DNA from: Candidatus Methanoperedens sp. | GTDB taxonomy: Archaea > Halobacteriota > Methanosarcinia > Methanosarcinales > Methanoperedenaceae | Direction: 5' to 3' | DNA: 64,000 bases | NCBI GenBank assembly: GCA_026552975.1 | Contig: JAPMTR010000065.1 | Location: forward strand, 1-64,000 | Shown here: positions 54,001-62,424 of the stretch, piece after piece | Numbering within the stretch: the stretch's first letter is position 1 | Layout of the letters: each line of letters opens with the position of its first letter | Translations under genes and position numbers: made by a program | The notes under the pieces: generated by a model | Told to the model about the DNA's origin: nothing | Seen by the model: only the letters and a program-made list of their open reading frames with translations | The model's database searches: none

Positions 54001-55308
54001 TAATATTACTACTGTTCCATTTGGATGCGCATAGATGAGGTTGAACGTAAAATCTATAGATGAATCATACCCATTATTGATCCTGCCATAATAAGATTGT
54101 CCTGTAACGATTGTGTCAGTTGAATAAGAAGCATTCGAATACAAATCAATAAAAACTCCTGTACCACCTGTCGCTGAGCTTGCTGTACAACCAGATGTAG
54201 AAGCAGTTGTGAGTAAAGTTATGCTTGCACTTGTTGGGTTCGCCCCGCAACTTCCATAATCAGTTGTTATCCCTGTGGCAACTGTTGCTCCGTTGCTTGG
54301 CAAGAACCTGTATGTTGCAGTGGCATTTTGTGAAATTGCATTATATAAGGAAAGGGTAGGTGCTGTTACATTCGCTCCTGATACTGTGATTGTTGTATTG
54401 GGAGATGAGTACCCTGTTTTTGAAGCAGTTATTATGATACTCTTATTTGATGATGTAAATGAATAATATCCTGTTGAATTCGTTGTTGTGGATACGCTTG
54501 TATTTGTTGTAATGTTTGCTCCATTTACACCTGTTCCGTTCGCTAAATATATGACCCGACCTGTGACAGTGTATGGTATGATCTCTTTAAAGGAAGCTGT
54601 TATTAAAGCCCAGTCATTAGAAGAAACGGTCCAGGACATAGATTGTGAACCTGCTGTAGATTGTAAATAGTACTGGGCATCTGCTGTGTAACTTCCCCCG
54701 TCATGTTTATAAAGCAAATTATTGCTATTTGAACTTGGTACATCTCCAGAACCGTGAAACATTGCATCTATTAATACATCTCCATTCACAGTTGTTGTTA
54801 GACTTTGCGAAGGATTTGAATCAGTTCCTGATTTTTGAGCATAAACCTCTAATTCAGAAAATCCCGTTGCAGATTTATATGTGCTGACATGAATTCTCAT
54901 GTACTGAGAACCGGTGTTGGGCACAGAAACATTGTGGGCTGAGCCTGTATCTGTTGGATTCAAAAGCAAATACCACATTTCAACAGCCCCCTCATCACCG
55001 GAATACTGTCTTGTTCCAACCTGTGTGAATGTTCTCGAATTAAAAGTCGGTGCTCCGCCCGCTCTTGCGGTCGAACCGGAAGTATAAATGTTCAAAACCA
55101 TAACCGTAGTACCTGAACCTGCTGTATAGGACAATGTCCTCGGGTTTGGCGAGTTCGCAAATGTGCCTGTCCCGTCGGTCGCTTTTGTATCAAAAGTATG
55201 AGCTGCGCTCGCATCACCGCTGATGAGAACAAAATAAATTGAAACACTAATAATAACAAGAAATAGTGTTGATAAAACCTTTCCAATTGAATCTATCTTT
55301 TCCCTCAT
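51040..55308 (-). CDS. Very large multidomain surface protein
   Basis: A 1,422-residue secreted protein. Signal peptide at about 1-35 (LSTLFLVIISVSIYFVLISGDASA). An N-terminal jellyroll-like domain at about 38-240 (YTAGSGTTVMVLNIY, SAHNVSVPNTGSQYMRIHV), a carboxypeptidase-regulatory-like domain at 245-315 (TVTGRVIYLANGTGVNGANI), Ig/PKD-like regions to about 610, FN3 at 615-690, a CBM9-like domain at 690-890 (YLYIAAMVADNDSADFDDYLELVFDP), another carboxypeptidase-like unit near 925, and a CARDB-like domain at 1140-1260 (IVTINATVFNVGNVDV). No C-terminal anchor is visible. Dozens of Asn-X-Ser/Thr sequons suggest heavy glycosylation. It ends ten bases after the SRP RNA. Confidence 0.75.
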   Translation of the reverse strand: MREKIDSIGKVLSTLFLVIISVSIYFVLISGDASAAHTFDTKATDGTGTFANSPNPRTLSYTAGSGTTVMVLNIYTSGSTARAGGAPTFNSRTFTQVGTRQYSGDEGAVEMWYLLLNPTDTGSAHNVSVPNTGSQYMRIHVSTYKSATGFSELEVYAQKSGTDSNPSQSLTTTVNGDVLIDAMFHGSGDVPSSNSNNLLYKHDGGSYTADAQYYLQSTAGSQSMSWTVSSNDWALITASFKEIIPYTVTGRVIYLANGTGVNGANITTNTSVSTTTNSTGYYSFTSSNKSIIITASKTGYSSPNTTITVSGANVTAPTLSLYNAISQNATATYRFLPSNGATVATGITTDYGSCGANPTSASITLLTTASTSGCTASSATGGTGVFIDLYSNASYSTDTIVTGQSYYGRINNGYDSSIDFTFNLIYAHPNGTVVILPGSGQKTISQKIDADYTISLAGITGTIPAGAKLGLRLSKSLQYTTRVFWFGDNGSTTGGPSGYFSVYENTSYPAPLNITSWSNNVTNNNSLSLSVNQGAVVSFNLTAEFAINSNTTTIPSGVTSLGNSSLGSNNFLANFSFPNYGTYYVMLNVSNTSTGSSGVNWTVMVNDITPPNNVTGVNNASAPSTYSVNLLWNEATDNDGGSGIKDYFIFLRNNSINWATKMRTEINASTVFETDPEDGKKNYSDAYRYNAKLAVPVSCQYTECHPGSTSSSTHYPYYMKYNESYLYIAAMVADNDSADFDDYLELVFDPNKDAASTPQSDDRYYEFWEDGKTKSIFKGNGSGWENYTSNAIWNVSRYITSDNSNITGNIFEVRIPLSEIGNLGNGSSIRMGIEVECTHGSAEPPWFSRGQYFPIGAEDDNPSTWNFEPVFRNNTVWDNIGTSTTNDFEATGLLPTFRYYFSVLARDNALNNGSMSSSKTITTSDQDGFNITGYVTGAGSPLIGAHISAGQYTVHSDSKGYYQLNDLINNTYSLEISAVQHTSNTTIVIINGSSISNLNITLEDIPSVTSNTNNAYRANNSILNLNATITDLGSGIKNATVNISSVNSTINEAILTNISGFWINNDAIADIGESYGFVNLTITAYDNAGIVNNSIYMTIWITPPELILTDTNISFSYTASDVEVGDVKENEIVTINATVFNVGNVDVNNIIVRFYDGSTDLNIIENVTIESLTAGERKNATINWSAIIGTHNISIKVDPDNAIPETNETNNNASRPIDVSAWQKYYGSLAGYLGLNDQEMNSFNNWSISGVDGNIFISSLTELNFSNLSALGRNKSGGLAQGNFSRADELLNMTKGSKNATGFSNNNITQIFSLDGTTPRNTTTFTVYGRNITNVPIVDSTYVLNLDSVETAAFITGILWDSSKDDGDGEFGDDGEDLVFIGKINLGKEGINDCLHDYEIAIPSTLGNGANVYFHVELINWN

Positions 55309-55519
55309 TTTAATATCTTCCTCTAATAGTATATTGTATAATTATATATGATTATAAGCATAATGACGTAAATAATTTCCGAATCATCTGAAAATAGTGA
55401 TGACACTATTAACAAATACAATATTTTTGAATGAGCATGATAATAATAATATGAAAAAGTATATATGGAATTAAAATTATGATAATAATAATAATGAAAA
55501 ACGATTCTGAGGTAATAAT
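55309..55519. promoter_or_regulatory. Divergent promoter of surface-protein locus
   Basis: A 211-bp AT-rich spacer with runs of ATAATAATAAT and two copies of ATGATAATAATAATA followed by ATGAAAAA. GTATATATG at 55459-55466 is a TATA box for the plus gene, and TGAGGT at 55508-55513 is its ribosome site, six bases before the ATG at 55520. Confidence 0.5.
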
Positions 55520-56209
55520 ATGAAAAAAATAAAACAAACAATCGGGATAGTTTTTCTAGTAATGATCATGATAGTAGCTGTTGAAATGGTAAGTGCATCT
55601 GTACCATCAGGTGGCACACTTGCAACTGGAAATAACTCAACAGCTTCCTCTTCAGTAAGTTCAGGAAGTTCGAATGCCGCAGGAGGATATGTAACAGAAA
55701 TAAATATAACTGGAAATAACCAGCAGACTGCCAATTGGCAGGGTTTCTGGGGAAATGTATCGGCAGGGACTATATATTTGAATGACAGCAGTGGTAATTC
55801 TATGTATAATTGGGCCACGGTTGTAACAAATGGCGGTTTCGTATATGCGACTACAAAGAGCACAGCACCTTCATGGTCATCCGTGACTGCCATATCAGCA
55901 GCAACCCTGGATGGTGGTTCGTACTGGAACTTTGGCTCAAAATCCGATAATATTTCAAATACCTATACATCTACAAGGGATATCACTATTGCAAGTTATA
56001 CAGTCTCTGGTGCAATAAATACGACCGTTAATACTTATTTTAATAACTCAGCCGTTTCGGATGGATCAAGTGCCAGCAGGGCTGGTGTGATCTGGGTTGG
56101 GGAGATCAATAATGATAAAACCAACTTCAAGTCCACATCTTCGGATTATGAATTATTGGTTCCTGTGGTTGCTGGAGATTCGTATAAGTTCTATATAGAA
56201 ATTTCATAA
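55520..56209 (+). CDS. Secreted protein with WQGF-type domain
   Basis: A 229-residue secreted protein. Signal peptide at about 1-29 (TIGIVFLVMIMIVAVEMVSA), then a Gly/Ser-rich stretch (SSVSSGSSNAAGG) and a beta-rich domain with GGYVTEINITGNNQQTANWQGFWGNVSAG near 50-80. The same pattern (GYVTQLDI...WQGFYG) occurs in the gene at 58042, so the two proteins share a surface domain of a type that I recall from other euryarchaea. The C-terminus is soluble, with no anchor. Function unknown. Confidence 0.65.
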   Translation: MKKIKQTIGIVFLVMIMIVAVEMVSASVPSGGTLATGNNSTASSSVSSGSSNAAGGYVTEINITGNNQQTANWQGFWGNVSAGTIYLNDSSGNSMYNWATVVTNGGFVYATTKSTAPSWSSVTAISAATLDGGSYWNFGSKSDNISNTYTSTRDITIASYTVSGAINTTVNTYFNNSAVSDGSSASRAGVIWVGEINNDKTNFKSTSSDYELLVPVVAGDSYKFYIEIS

Positions 56210-56324
56210 TAGGTAAAACAAAGGTTGGGTCTCAAGATCCAGTTGTTTTTTCTTTTTGAATGTAAATATCTCCCTGATATTATCCCCCTGATTTCGAAAA
56301 CTTTAAATATCGGATTAAATCATT

Positions 56325-57992
56325 ATGCTAATGATGACTCTAAAAAGGGGACTATTAGTTCTGTTCTTATTATACTTTATTACTGGCAATGCCATTGCTG
56401 CGACCGATCAGGTCATAGTGAATTCTGCGGATTGGCAGGACGTATATTCAGGTGCGCTTTATGCAGGTCTTGAAGGGATACCTGCCAAATTTCTGGTAAC
56501 AAGCGATCAGGCTCCATTTTTAATAACGACCCTTGAAAGATCCCGCAGGAATATCCTCCTGGTAGAATCATCAGCAAATCCTTTTGCATTTGGTTATAAA
56601 AGCAGCCTGGAAGCAGCTCGATTTAATGTCGAAGAAATAAAAGACACAGGCAATTCACGAAACATTGATCTTGCAAAAAGAACGCAAACAAAGAAATTCA
56701 TAGTTCTGGATGATGCCTATGGATATAATGCCATTTCAGTTGCACCTTATGCAATAAAGAACAATTATTTTGTCCTTCTTGCAAACAATTTGAACACTGA
56801 TGAAATATACTCGTTTTTACGATCAAACCAGGTAGCAGAACTGATCATATATGGAAACCTGGACAATGCTCTTAAACAAAAACTAACTGAATTCAATCCT
56901 GATGTTATCAACAAAGGGAACAGGTTTGACAACAATCTCGAAATGGTAAAAAGATTTGGCCCTGCCCAACAGATAATATTTACCAATGGTGAATTCATCG
57001 AAAGTGAGATCATGTCAGGAAAAGAGCCGGTCATTTTTGTGGGAAAAGAAAATGTTCCCGACCAGGTGATCGAATACATAAAAACCAATGATATTAAAAC
57101 AGGTGTAGTTATCGGAAATGACCTGGTAGGATCATCCCATCTGATAAAAGAAGCCACGAATGTCACAATATTTCTAAAGTTTGGCCAGGGATTTGCAAAT
57201 ACCGGATCCTCAGAAGTAAAAGCCCTGGATATGTTCCCTATCCCTGTGTATGAAACAAATGTGAACGTAAAAAGTATTCAATATAACCGTGAAACAAGAT
57301 CCCTGGAAGTTACCTATGAAAATAATGGAAAGATAGGGACTTATTTGCGCTCTTCTATTGAACTCTTTTCAGCCGGAACAAGGATAGCAACGGTTGGAGA
57401 TATAGATCCAGTATTGGTGAACCGCGAAAATTCCCTTACAATTTCCTATAATAAAGATATTAATGAACAAGATCTTATTTCAAAGATCACCATCGTTTTC
57501 GGGGAATTTCCAAGATCATTAGACCGGGTGTTTCACATAGAAATGCCGGTAGGGCAGATCAGTATAAAGGATAATTCCGATTTCAGTATTTCAGGAGCAA
57601 CATACGAAGTTGATCCTCATAAGCTCAAGATAGGTTTGAAAAACACCGGAGAGGTTCCTGCGTATGGTAAAACCCAGGTAACCTTCATAGTATATGGTGA
57701 AGAGAAAATCCTTACACAGGATAAGGCCATGCATTTAGATCCGGGCGCTTCAGGTGTAGCTGAATTCATAACTACCCTGAGTGAAACGAATATCGAAGAA
57801 AATCCCAGAGTGAAGATCCACCTCAATTATGGTGAGCGTGAATCAACACTTTCAAAAGTGATCGAGGAAAATCCTGAACTTAAAATAAAATATGCTTCTT
57901 ATAATACTTTGATCTTGATATTGTTTATCCTCATTGTAATCGGTGCAGTATATTATACACGTAAAAATAAAAATAAGAACAAAGGAAATTGA
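56325..57992 (+). CDS. Anchored surface protein, CW-binding-2-like N-terminus
   Basis: A 555-residue type I membrane protein. Signal peptide at about 8-27. The first 290 residues are Rossmann-like repeats (VIVNSADWQDVYSGALYAGLEGIPAKFL, RRNILLVESSANPFAFGYKSSLEAA, FIVLDDAYGYNAISVAPYA), like cell-wall-binding repeat 2. A beta-sandwich region at about 310-525 has NEW3/CARDB-type features (KIGLKNTGEVPAYGKTQVTF). The single membrane helix at about 530-550 ends with a basic tail KNKNKNK. The start may be the ATG at 56325 or one of the two after it. It follows a WQGF gene by 115 bases. Confidence 0.7.
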   Translation: MLMMTLKRGLLVLFLLYFITGNAIAATDQVIVNSADWQDVYSGALYAGLEGIPAKFLVTSDQAPFLITTLERSRRNILLVESSANPFAFGYKSSLEAARFNVEEIKDTGNSRNIDLAKRTQTKKFIVLDDAYGYNAISVAPYAIKNNYFVLLANNLNTDEIYSFLRSNQVAELIIYGNLDNALKQKLTEFNPDVINKGNRFDNNLEMVKRFGPAQQIIFTNGEFIESEIMSGKEPVIFVGKENVPDQVIEYIKTNDIKTGVVIGNDLVGSSHLIKEATNVTIFLKFGQGFANTGSSEVKALDMFPIPVYETNVNVKSIQYNRETRSLEVTYENNGKIGTYLRSSIELFSAGTRIATVGDIDPVLVNRENSLTISYNKDINEQDLISKITIVFGEFPRSLDRVFHIEMPVGQISIKDNSDFSISGATYEVDPHKLKIGLKNTGEVPAYGKTQVTFIVYGEEKILTQDKAMHLDPGASGVAEFITTLSETNIEENPRVKIHLNYGERESTLSKVIEENPELKIKYASYNTLILILFILIVIGAVYYTRKNKNKNKGN

Positions 57993-58041
57993 AAGGGTTC
58001 CTGTTAATTCATGAAAATGTCAAAAAAAAAAAGGTATTAAA

Positions 58042-59361
58042 ATGCATGCGGAATCTAATACCAATTTTTGTCACCTTTTTTATATAAGTATATTTCTATT
58101 TTCATACTTTCCTGTAGCTTCTGCTGATACTCTTGTTGCATCAAGCGGTTATGTAACCCAGCTTGATATTTCTGACTCAGACAAGAGCACTACCCACTGG
58201 CAGGGATTCTATGGGGTGATCCAGAATGGCAATTTTGTTGATTTTAATCTTACTGGAAATACAAGTAATATAAGCCAGTTGAATATTACTTCACCCTCAA
58301 ACATACAATATCTTTTGTTCTCAAATTCCACCCTTGATTCACTTTCAGGTTTGAGCCCCGGGAATATCACTAACCTTGATACCATTATCACATCGACATC
58401 AGATAATGCAAAAAATACATTTAATAAGACAGGTAATTTCATTCTTGCTGGTGAGACTATTTATGGCGTTCCTACAACTTATACGCATGTTAATGGTGAC
58501 CAGCAAAACTCATACTTCCGGGAAGGCTTCCTTATGAAAGGTTCAACATTTGTCTTTATCACGGAGGTTAAAACTAATCTCGGTTTCAATAATATCTCTC
58601 AGGATTACCAGGTTATTTTACCAATCGCTCCCCCATCTTTGAACATATATTTTGTATACGTCTCTATGTTTGAAGAAACCACAAAAATAAATGGAGAAAT
58701 TAAAACAAATGGAGAACTTTTTGGAGAAAGTTGTGCCAATGGGGTAGTTATTAAAGAAGAAATAAATAATATTCAATTTTATGAAATTAGTGAGAGATAT
58801 TTACAGAAAAATGTTACAAAGATTTACTTTTTTGCTGCCCCTGATCTTTCTATATATGAAATAATAACAACTCCCTGGAAAAGTTTTGGTAGCATATGCA
58901 TAAGAAATGAACAGCTCAAAGATCAATCAAAAATTAAAGATTTGACAACACCTGAAGGTATAATATATGAATATGTCAATATAAACTCAGGTATATGGGA
59001 GCTCTCAAATCCGGTTATCAATGATACGGTCATTAAATTTAGAATAAAGAATGATTGGTTTAAATCAAATGATCTTGAGGTAAGCAGTATAATACTTCAA
59101 CTATGGAATAAAAACAAATGGATATTACTGGAAACAGAAAAAACTAATAGTGATGAAAAATTCATATATTACCAGGCAAAAACCGATGCTTTTGGAATAT
59201 TCGCGATAAGCTCAATTCATCAACCAAATTTTCCTGCGATAATTCCAACGACAACATTAGAACGGATAGAGAAAAAAATCCTTCCCTATTTTCCATGGTG
59301 GTATATTGGAATATCCATATTTTGTATAATAATATATTATTATAAATATCATAAACATTGA
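58042..59361 (+). CDS. Anchored surface protein with WQGF-type domain
   Basis: A 439-residue protein. Signal peptide near 10-28 (LFYISIFLFSYFPVASA), WQGF-type domain at about 35-205 (GYVTQLDIS, THWQGFYGVI, YQVILPIAP), a second domain at about 215-395 of unassigned type (INGEIKTNGELFGESCANG) and a final membrane helix at about 415-433 (WWYIGISIFCIIIYYY) with a short basic tail. The C-terminal half is unusually AT-rich. Same-strand neighbours at 55520 and 56325 suggest a shared surface function. Confidence 0.65.
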   Translation: MHAESNTNFCHLFYISIFLFSYFPVASADTLVASSGYVTQLDISDSDKSTTHWQGFYGVIQNGNFVDFNLTGNTSNISQLNITSPSNIQYLLFSNSTLDSLSGLSPGNITNLDTIITSTSDNAKNTFNKTGNFILAGETIYGVPTTYTHVNGDQQNSYFREGFLMKGSTFVFITEVKTNLGFNNISQDYQVILPIAPPSLNIYFVYVSMFEETTKINGEIKTNGELFGESCANGVVIKEEINNIQFYEISERYLQKNVTKIYFFAAPDLSIYEIITTPWKSFGSICIRNEQLKDQSKIKDLTTPEGIIYEYVNINSGIWELSNPVINDTVIKFRIKNDWFKSNDLEVSSIILQLWNKNKWILLETEKTNSDEKFIYYQAKTDAFGIFAISSIHQPNFPAIIPTTTLERIEKKILPYFPWWYIGISIFCIIIYYYKYHKH

Positions 59362-59444
59362 ACAAACTTGAAACAATTTTATTCTGTGGCTCTTTTGAAA
59401 TGACAGTAATTAGCGCAATGCCTGATTTAATAAGTTAATAAAGT

Positions 59445-60020
59445 TCAAAGACTTTTAGTTTTTGCAATGTCCCCTTCGATATCATCAATTTCCTTTACGA
59501 AATCCTGAGCTATTTCTTCTGAAAAAAGTTCCCAGTCATTAATCCCCAGATCAAGAAGTGCCGCTGTATGTATATCAGATGGTGTTCCCTTTGTGGTAAT
59601 ATTGATACCACAATGTATTTTTTCACTGGTAACACCTGCGCTTGCTATGCTTACCGTGAGTTTTCCATCGCCTACAAAAAGATCATCGCCATTTCTAGTT
59701 ATTTCTATGCCTCGTTTTCCCAGTATTTCTTTAATGCAAACGATAAGAAGGCGCTGCATGTAATAGGCAAGTCGCATGCTGGCAGGTGAATTGAATCGCT
59801 CTACAATTATATGTACCAGGTCATCGCCTTTGATCGTTTTTCCCGCTTTTTCATCTTCAAGATCCTTCATATTGTCAAAAGTAACATCCATCGGGCCATG
59901 GAAAATTACCATGGAATCGCCTTTTATACCCATGCTATATGCCCATAAAGGGGCTATCTGCGAGCCATCGTATTTTATTCTGTCTTTCAGGATCATTGAT
60001 TTCATAATAGCTGGTCTCAA
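59445..60020 (-). CDS. DUF366 family protein
   Basis: A 191-residue protein matching DUF366: YDGSQIAPLWAYSMGIKGDSMVIFHGPMDV near 14-45, AGKTIKGDDLVHIIVERFNSP near 58-78 and MRLAYYMQRLLIVCIKEIL near 82-102. These proteins are archaeal and uncharacterised. The start may be residue 5 or 8 (MKSMILKDRIKYDG). It lies alone on the minus strand, facing the cytochrome gene. Confidence 0.8.
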   Translation of the reverse strand: MRPAIMKSMILKDRIKYDGSQIAPLWAYSMGIKGDSMVIFHGPMDVTFDNMKDLEDEKAGKTIKGDDLVHIIVERFNSPASMRLAYYMQRLLIVCIKEILGKRGIEITRNGDDLFVGDGKLTVSIASAGVTSEKIHCGINITTKGTPSDIHTAALLDLGINDWELFSEEIAQDFVKEIDDIEGDIAKTKSL

Positions 60021-60183
60021 ATGGATTATTGTCTTTTTATCTATAGCCAGCGAAACTATTAAAAAACTCCTATAGGACTATTAGACTCCTATTCGTTAAA
60101 TATATAAAACCAAATCGAAAGAATAATATACATTGTCGAACAGCAATATATTAAAAAAAAACGAGACAGTTTGAGGAGATACT

Positions 60184-61125
60184 ATGAAGATAGGAAAAAT
60201 AATCATTTGTTTGATTTTTATGTCGATCATATTTACGACAGCAGCGTATGCAGCAGAAGCGAATTTTTCGGCATCTTTGTTAACAGCCAATGATGTCAAT
60301 TGTAAGAAATGCCATACTGATACTCCGCACGTAATACATGCTAAAAAACCGGTGGAATGCGTCAATTGTCATGGTGACAAATTAAACGTAGCCATACCAC
60401 AATGCACAAAATGCCATAATGGACCGATCCACCAGGTACATGCAGGAAAAGTAAGTACCCAGAAATGTGAATATTGTCATAAAACGATCGCAGGCGTACA
60501 TAATAATCTTATGAGCGAAGCGGTTTGTTCACACTGTCATAAAGACCTGATCACTGTTCACGGGAATGAAGCAGCGTGTGTAAAGTGCCACAAATCCCCG
60601 CCCGGTATCGTAAAACCGCTTAAATCTGAAGGAATGGTGCTTATTTGTGAGAACTGCCATGCAAAATCCAGTGTTGCAACGATCCATGGGGAAGTTGATA
60701 ATAAGAAAGGATGTTACCTGTGCCATGGTGGGACATCAAAAGCAACAGGCAGCGAGATACCACATAATATCCATGCCACAAAGGTGGATTGTAAGGGATG
60801 CCATCAGGAAAATGGACAGGTCGTCGTACCCAAATGTACTCGATGCCATGATATAGATAAACTGCACGCATTTGGAAAGATCGGAAAATTGACGGCACAA
60901 AGCGGCTTGAATTGTGAAGCCTGTCATTCAGATACGACAAAATTATCTGCACCTCAGACTACCCCTGCCCAGGTTGAAAATACACCTGGTGCTCCGGTTC
61001 AAACATCCAGTGATGATAATATTCCTCAGGGTGAAGAGACGGAATCAGCAGAAACACCAGGTTTTGAGATCATACCTGCAATAGGATTGATGCTGACAGG
61101 TTATATTGTCAGAAGACAAAGATAA
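60184..61125 (+). CDS. Eleven-haem c-type cytochrome with PGF-CTERM-like anchor
   Basis: A 313-residue secreted cytochrome. Signal peptide at about 1-24 (IIICLIFMSIIFTTAAYA). I count 11 CxxCH haem sites between about 40 and 255: CKKCH, CVNCH, CTKCH, CEYCH, CSHCH, CVKCH, CENCH, CYLCH, CKGCH, CTRCH and CEACH, with additional His residues as distal ligands. A Thr/Pro-rich linker follows, and the protein ends ETPGFEIIPAIGLMLTGYIVRRQR, a PGF-CTERM-like sorting motif with membrane helix and basic tail. I infer an externally anchored electron carrier. Convergent with the NapH-like gene. Confidence 0.9.
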   Translation: MKIGKIIICLIFMSIIFTTAAYAAEANFSASLLTANDVNCKKCHTDTPHVIHAKKPVECVNCHGDKLNVAIPQCTKCHNGPIHQVHAGKVSTQKCEYCHKTIAGVHNNLMSEAVCSHCHKDLITVHGNEAACVKCHKSPPGIVKPLKSEGMVLICENCHAKSSVATIHGEVDNKKGCYLCHGGTSKATGSEIPHNIHATKVDCKGCHQENGQVVVPKCTRCHDIDKLHAFGKIGKLTAQSGLNCEACHSDTTKLSAPQTTPAQVENTPGAPVQTSSDDNIPQGEETESAETPGFEIIPAIGLMLTGYIVRRQR

Positions 61126-61160
61126 TCGAACTGAATTAAGAAAAAAGTTTGAAGGCAGCT

Positions 61161-61871
61161 TTACGCTGTCTTCAGGCTGATCACTGGTTTATTTGCCCCA
61201 ATCTTGCAAGAATCAGTGCATTTCATGCATGCCATGCAATCCGGAGAATCCATAGTATTACTTTTTCCTGTCGAATCTTTGCACAGATCAAGATTGCATG
61301 CTGAATGACATTTTTTGCAATTCTTACAATCCTCTATTGATATCTTAAGTATCTTATTTTTTGACAAAAGGGATTGAGCATATCCAACAGGACAGAATCC
61401 ACACCATGTCCGTGGCATATAGATGAGCCCCAGAGGGATTGATATCAAGAGTGTTGTCACTATGCACATGAACACGATGAAACCTCCAAGCGATGCAAGC
61501 TCATCCTCAGAGGTAAGTAGCGGATTCATATCCAGGAGCACCATAACGAACATTAATCCAAGAATTGACGCTATGAGCAATTTGAATGCCTTTGACCTGA
61601 GAATTGGGGGCACCTTTTTCTTTTTAGATACTTTTTCAAGTATATATTCCAGGAACGTACCTCGCGGGCAGAGCCAGCCGCACCAGAATCTTCCAAGTAT
61701 TGGCGAAAGGAGAATGCCACCAACGATTATGAACCCAAAAAGGAGAAGCCCTATTTCAAAATAGGAATCGTTATGGGTAAATATACCATACAATGCTATT
61801 ATAAAGATCACTGAGCTGACCGCAAGCGATGTGAATTGTGTAGTCTTTCTTATTTTCGAGTAATTATCCAT
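61161..61871 (-). CDS. NapH-like polyferredoxin membrane protein
   Basis: A 236-residue membrane protein with four helices. Two Cys motifs lie at membrane boundaries (FWCGWLCPRGTF near 62-73 and TWCGFCPVGYAQ near 155-167). Two C-terminal 4Fe-4S sites follow: CKNCKKCHSACNLDLC near 185-200 and CMACMKCTDSCKIGA near 213-228. This is the plan of NapH/MauN-type quinol or electron-transfer proteins. It faces the cytochrome gene convergently and could feed it from the membrane pool; that link is inference. Confidence 0.88.
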   Translation of the reverse strand: MDNYSKIRKTTQFTSLAVSSVIFIIALYGIFTHNDSYFEIGLLLFGFIIVGGILLSPILGRFWCGWLCPRGTFLEYILEKVSKKKKVPPILRSKAFKLLIASILGLMFVMVLLDMNPLLTSEDELASLGGFIVFMCIVTTLLISIPLGLIYMPRTWCGFCPVGYAQSLLSKNKILKISIEDCKNCKKCHSACNLDLCKDSTGKSNTMDSPDCMACMKCTDSCKIGANKPVISLKTA

Positions 61872-61989
61872 TTTTTATGCTCCATTTTGAAGTTGTGTTA
61901 TTAACAAACTCTAATTATCGGCGGATATATTTAAAGGTTTTGTCAAAACTATACATAACCAATCGTTATTAAAAAAAGATGTTTTCATT

Positions 61990-62424
61990 TCAGATAATGC
62001 CATCCAGGATCACATGAAGAGCATTGGCCGCAATAATCCCTCCCAGGAAAATAATGATATGAACAGGATAAAGGATATTTTCAAGGGGAAATGATCTGAA
62101 AAGGAGATAATAAGAAACAGCGATAATTGCAGCAATATATAATATCCTAACAATCCCACCATAAAAAATATTGTGAGAACTTTGCCTGTGCTTGAATAAC
62201 CATTTATAGGGAAGGATCAGGATCCTCAGTCTGCCCCAGCGTTTGTAAGCTGAGCTATCTGTATCAAGATCAGGAGTCACAAATTCAGTCCCTATGAAAA
62301 AACCAAGACCGATAGCAAACAATGGTATGGGGCTAAAATGAAATATCCCGTAATTATCGAGGAATAAGACAACAGCGATAAAAATAAGATAATTGAATAT
62401 CCTGTGTGTATTATAACCTGGCAT
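61990..62424 (-). CDS. DUF2227 membrane protein
   Basis: A 144-residue membrane protein with four hydrophobic segments. The start [16 protein letters not shown], the GTEFVTPDLDTDSSAYKRWGRL region near 46-67 and KHRQSSHNIFYGGIVR near 80-95 carry the His/Asp residues of DUF2227, a family labelled putative metal-binding. It overlaps the hemB stop by one base (TAATG). Confidence 0.8.
   Translation of the reverse strand: MPGYNTHRIFNYLIFIAVVLFLDNYGIFHFSPIPLFAIGLGFFIGTEFVTPDLDTDSSAYKRWGRLRILILPYKWLFKHRQSSHNIFYGGIVRILYIAAIIAVSYYLLFRSFPLENILYPVHIIIFLGGIIAANALHVILDGII

Noticed and set aside
55323-55541. 72-residue Tyr/Phe-rich minus-strand frame
   Set aside because: It is made of ATA/TAT repeats in the promoter region and has no protein-like composition.
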